Virus record (IMG/VR): IMGVR_UViG_3300037584_004141
Span: 1 to 34,468 of that record
DNA from: a virus
Length of the DNA stretch: 34,468 bases
Reading direction: 5' to 3' (one strand)
The position numbers and the translations under genes are program-made. The notes beneath the pieces were generated by a model. The model did not search any database and was not told the origin of the DNA. It saw nothing but the letters and a program-made list of their open reading frames with translations. Shown here piece after piece: positions 33,776-34,468 of this stretch. How positions within the stretch are numbered: the stretch's first letter is position 1; each line of letters opens with the position of its first letter.

Positions 33776-34230
33776 TAAGTAACCATATTAGCTATAAAGA
33801 AGGAACACTTTCATACACTGCAAAAAGAAAAGGTATAAACAATATACCTAACGAATATGAAAAGACTAATATGCAGGTTATTGCAGAAAATATATTTGAA
33901 CCGCTACGCAAATGGGTAGGTGGCCCCATAAAAATTAATTCATTTTTTCGTTCGATTGAGCTTAATAAAGCAATCGGAGGTAGTTCAAAATCACAACATT
34001 GTGAAGGCCGTGCAATTGATATTGATGACACATATGGTCACAAAACAAACGCGGAAATGTATAACTACATAAAAAACAATCTTGATTTTGATCAGCTCAT
34101 ATGGGAGTTTGGAACAGATAACAACCCTGATTGGGTACATGTTAGTTATGTATCTCCTGACTCTAATAGAAACAGATGCTTAAAAGCTTATAGAGATTCC
34201 AACAATAAAACAAAATACGAAGTAATATGA
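33772..34230 (+). CDS. M15-family peptidase, probable endolysin
   Basis: A 152-residue D-Ala-D-Ala-type or L-Ala-D-Glu-type peptidase (Peptidase_M15_3-like). The zinc ligands are His76 and Asp83 in SKSQHCEGRAIDID (72-85) and His123 in PDWVHVSY (119-126). SFFRSIELNKAIGG (57-70) and FDQLIWEFGT (106-115, likely catalytic Glu112) complete the family pattern. Length is normal for a single-domain phage endopeptidase. There is no signal peptide, so export would depend on the holin. Coupled by ATGA to the DUF5872-like gene and to the next gene. Confidence 0.88.
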   Translation: MISNHISYKEGTLSYTAKRKGINNIPNEYEKTNMQVIAENIFEPLRKWVGGPIKINSFFRSIELNKAIGGSSKSQHCEGRAIDIDDTYGHKTNAEMYNYIKNNLDFDQLIWEFGTDNNPDWVHVSYVSPDSNRNRCLKAYRDSNNKTKYEVI

Positions 34231-34468
34231 AAAAATTAATTCTGCTTATAGTAGTGCTACTGTCCTTTAATGTGCAATCGCAGTTTCTTAAAGGTTTATA
34301 CGATGACTTTTTAAAATATGGTACCGTATATGCTGCAGGAAATGTGGGTAATGCTAAATTAGAGCAAACAAAGTATTTTGTTAGAACAGATCCTAACGAT
34401 TTATATGGTATACCTCGTGTTGTAGATCAAACTACTTACCATCCGAATAACTATCGTATTGGCGTTGG
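34227..34468 (+). CDS. Secreted protein, possibly outer-membrane beta-barrel (3' partial)
   Basis: The first 80 codons of a gene that runs out of the window. A Sec signal peptide, MKKLILLIVVLLSFNVQSQ before FLKG, has the flavobacterial style. The mature start FLKYGTVYAAGNVGNAKLEQ, TKYFVRTDPNDLYGIPRVVD and NNYRIGVG alternates polar and aromatic residues, and I recall similar starts in phage proteins thought to form outer-membrane barrels; that is weak evidence. The start overlaps the M15 gene by ATGA, so it may act in lysis or host-surface change. Confidence 0.6.
   Translation, partial: MKKLILLIVVLLSFNVQSQFLKGLYDDFLKYGTVYAAGNVGNAKLEQTKYFVRTDPNDLYGIPRVVDQTTYHPNNYRIGV

Noticed and set aside
33385-33786. 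133-codon minus-strand open frame
   Set aside because: It exactly mirrors the DUF5872-like gene, whose conserved residues are on the + strand.
1-34468. CRISPR arrays, tRNA or rRNA genes, insertion sequences, integrase or attachment sites
   Set aside because: Read through on both strands; no regularly spaced repeats, cloverleaf candidates, transposase motifs or flanking repeats were seen. A tRNA search program would be needed to exclude atypical tRNAs.

Overview
The window looks like the late (virion, chaperone and lysis) half of a tailed dsDNA phage genome, probably podovirus-like. The likely host is a member of the Bacteroidota, most plausibly an aquatic flavobacterium. The evidence is: AT-rich DNA with all recognisable genes on the + strand, packed head to tail with many ATGA or TAATG overlaps; start codons preceded by A/T-rich sequence (such as TAATTATG or AAATAAATG) rather than Shine-Dalgarno motifs, as is usual in Bacteroidota; and secretion signals ending in residues such as FAQ|N. 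No replication, integration or tRNA genes were seen, so this is probably one arm of a larger genome.

Layout. (1) 1-730: the end of a tail spike/fibre with an S74 self-cleaving chaperone domain, then a small conserved phage protein. (2) 811-3386: an unknown small gene, phage GroEL followed by GroES (reverse of the usual bacterial order) and a possible winged-helix protein. (3) 3389-7205: many small proteins, including a mini metallopeptidase-like protein (HERVH), a secreted protein, a 3TM holin and a protein that looks like two fused GroES-like barrels. (4) 7150-14724: packaging and head module: probable small terminase, large terminase, portal, scaffold and major capsid protein, closed by a strong terminator hairpin. 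(5) 14803-23094: neck and tail, including a 1293-residue tail protein and a 544-residue partner that may be two halves of one ancestral protein. (6) 23100-32734: a cupin-like protein, then three consecutive genes arranged like T7 internal-core/ejection proteins (240, 524 and 2254 residues). The giant protein carries an HELLH zincin motif, a segment resembling sigma-70 region 2, an HTH-like segment and a C-terminal region like phage polyvalent proteins. (7) 32731-34468: small Cys/basic proteins, a complete PAP2-type phosphatase, an M15 peptidase (endolysin candidate) and the start of a secreted, possibly outer-membrane protein.

How it fits together. The chaperonin set probably folds capsid or tail proteins. 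The head and neck genes build the particle. The 240/524/2254-residue set is expected to travel in the capsid and enter the cell with the DNA. The holin and M15 peptidase would lyse the host. Best candidates for undescribed biology: a putative ejected protein with sigma-factor-like and protease-like features; a frameshift, natural or artefactual, that hides the C-terminus of the first ejection protein; the tandem GroES-like protein; and a short S/A-P-hydrophobic-(x)-K motif shared by otherwise unrelated small proteins.
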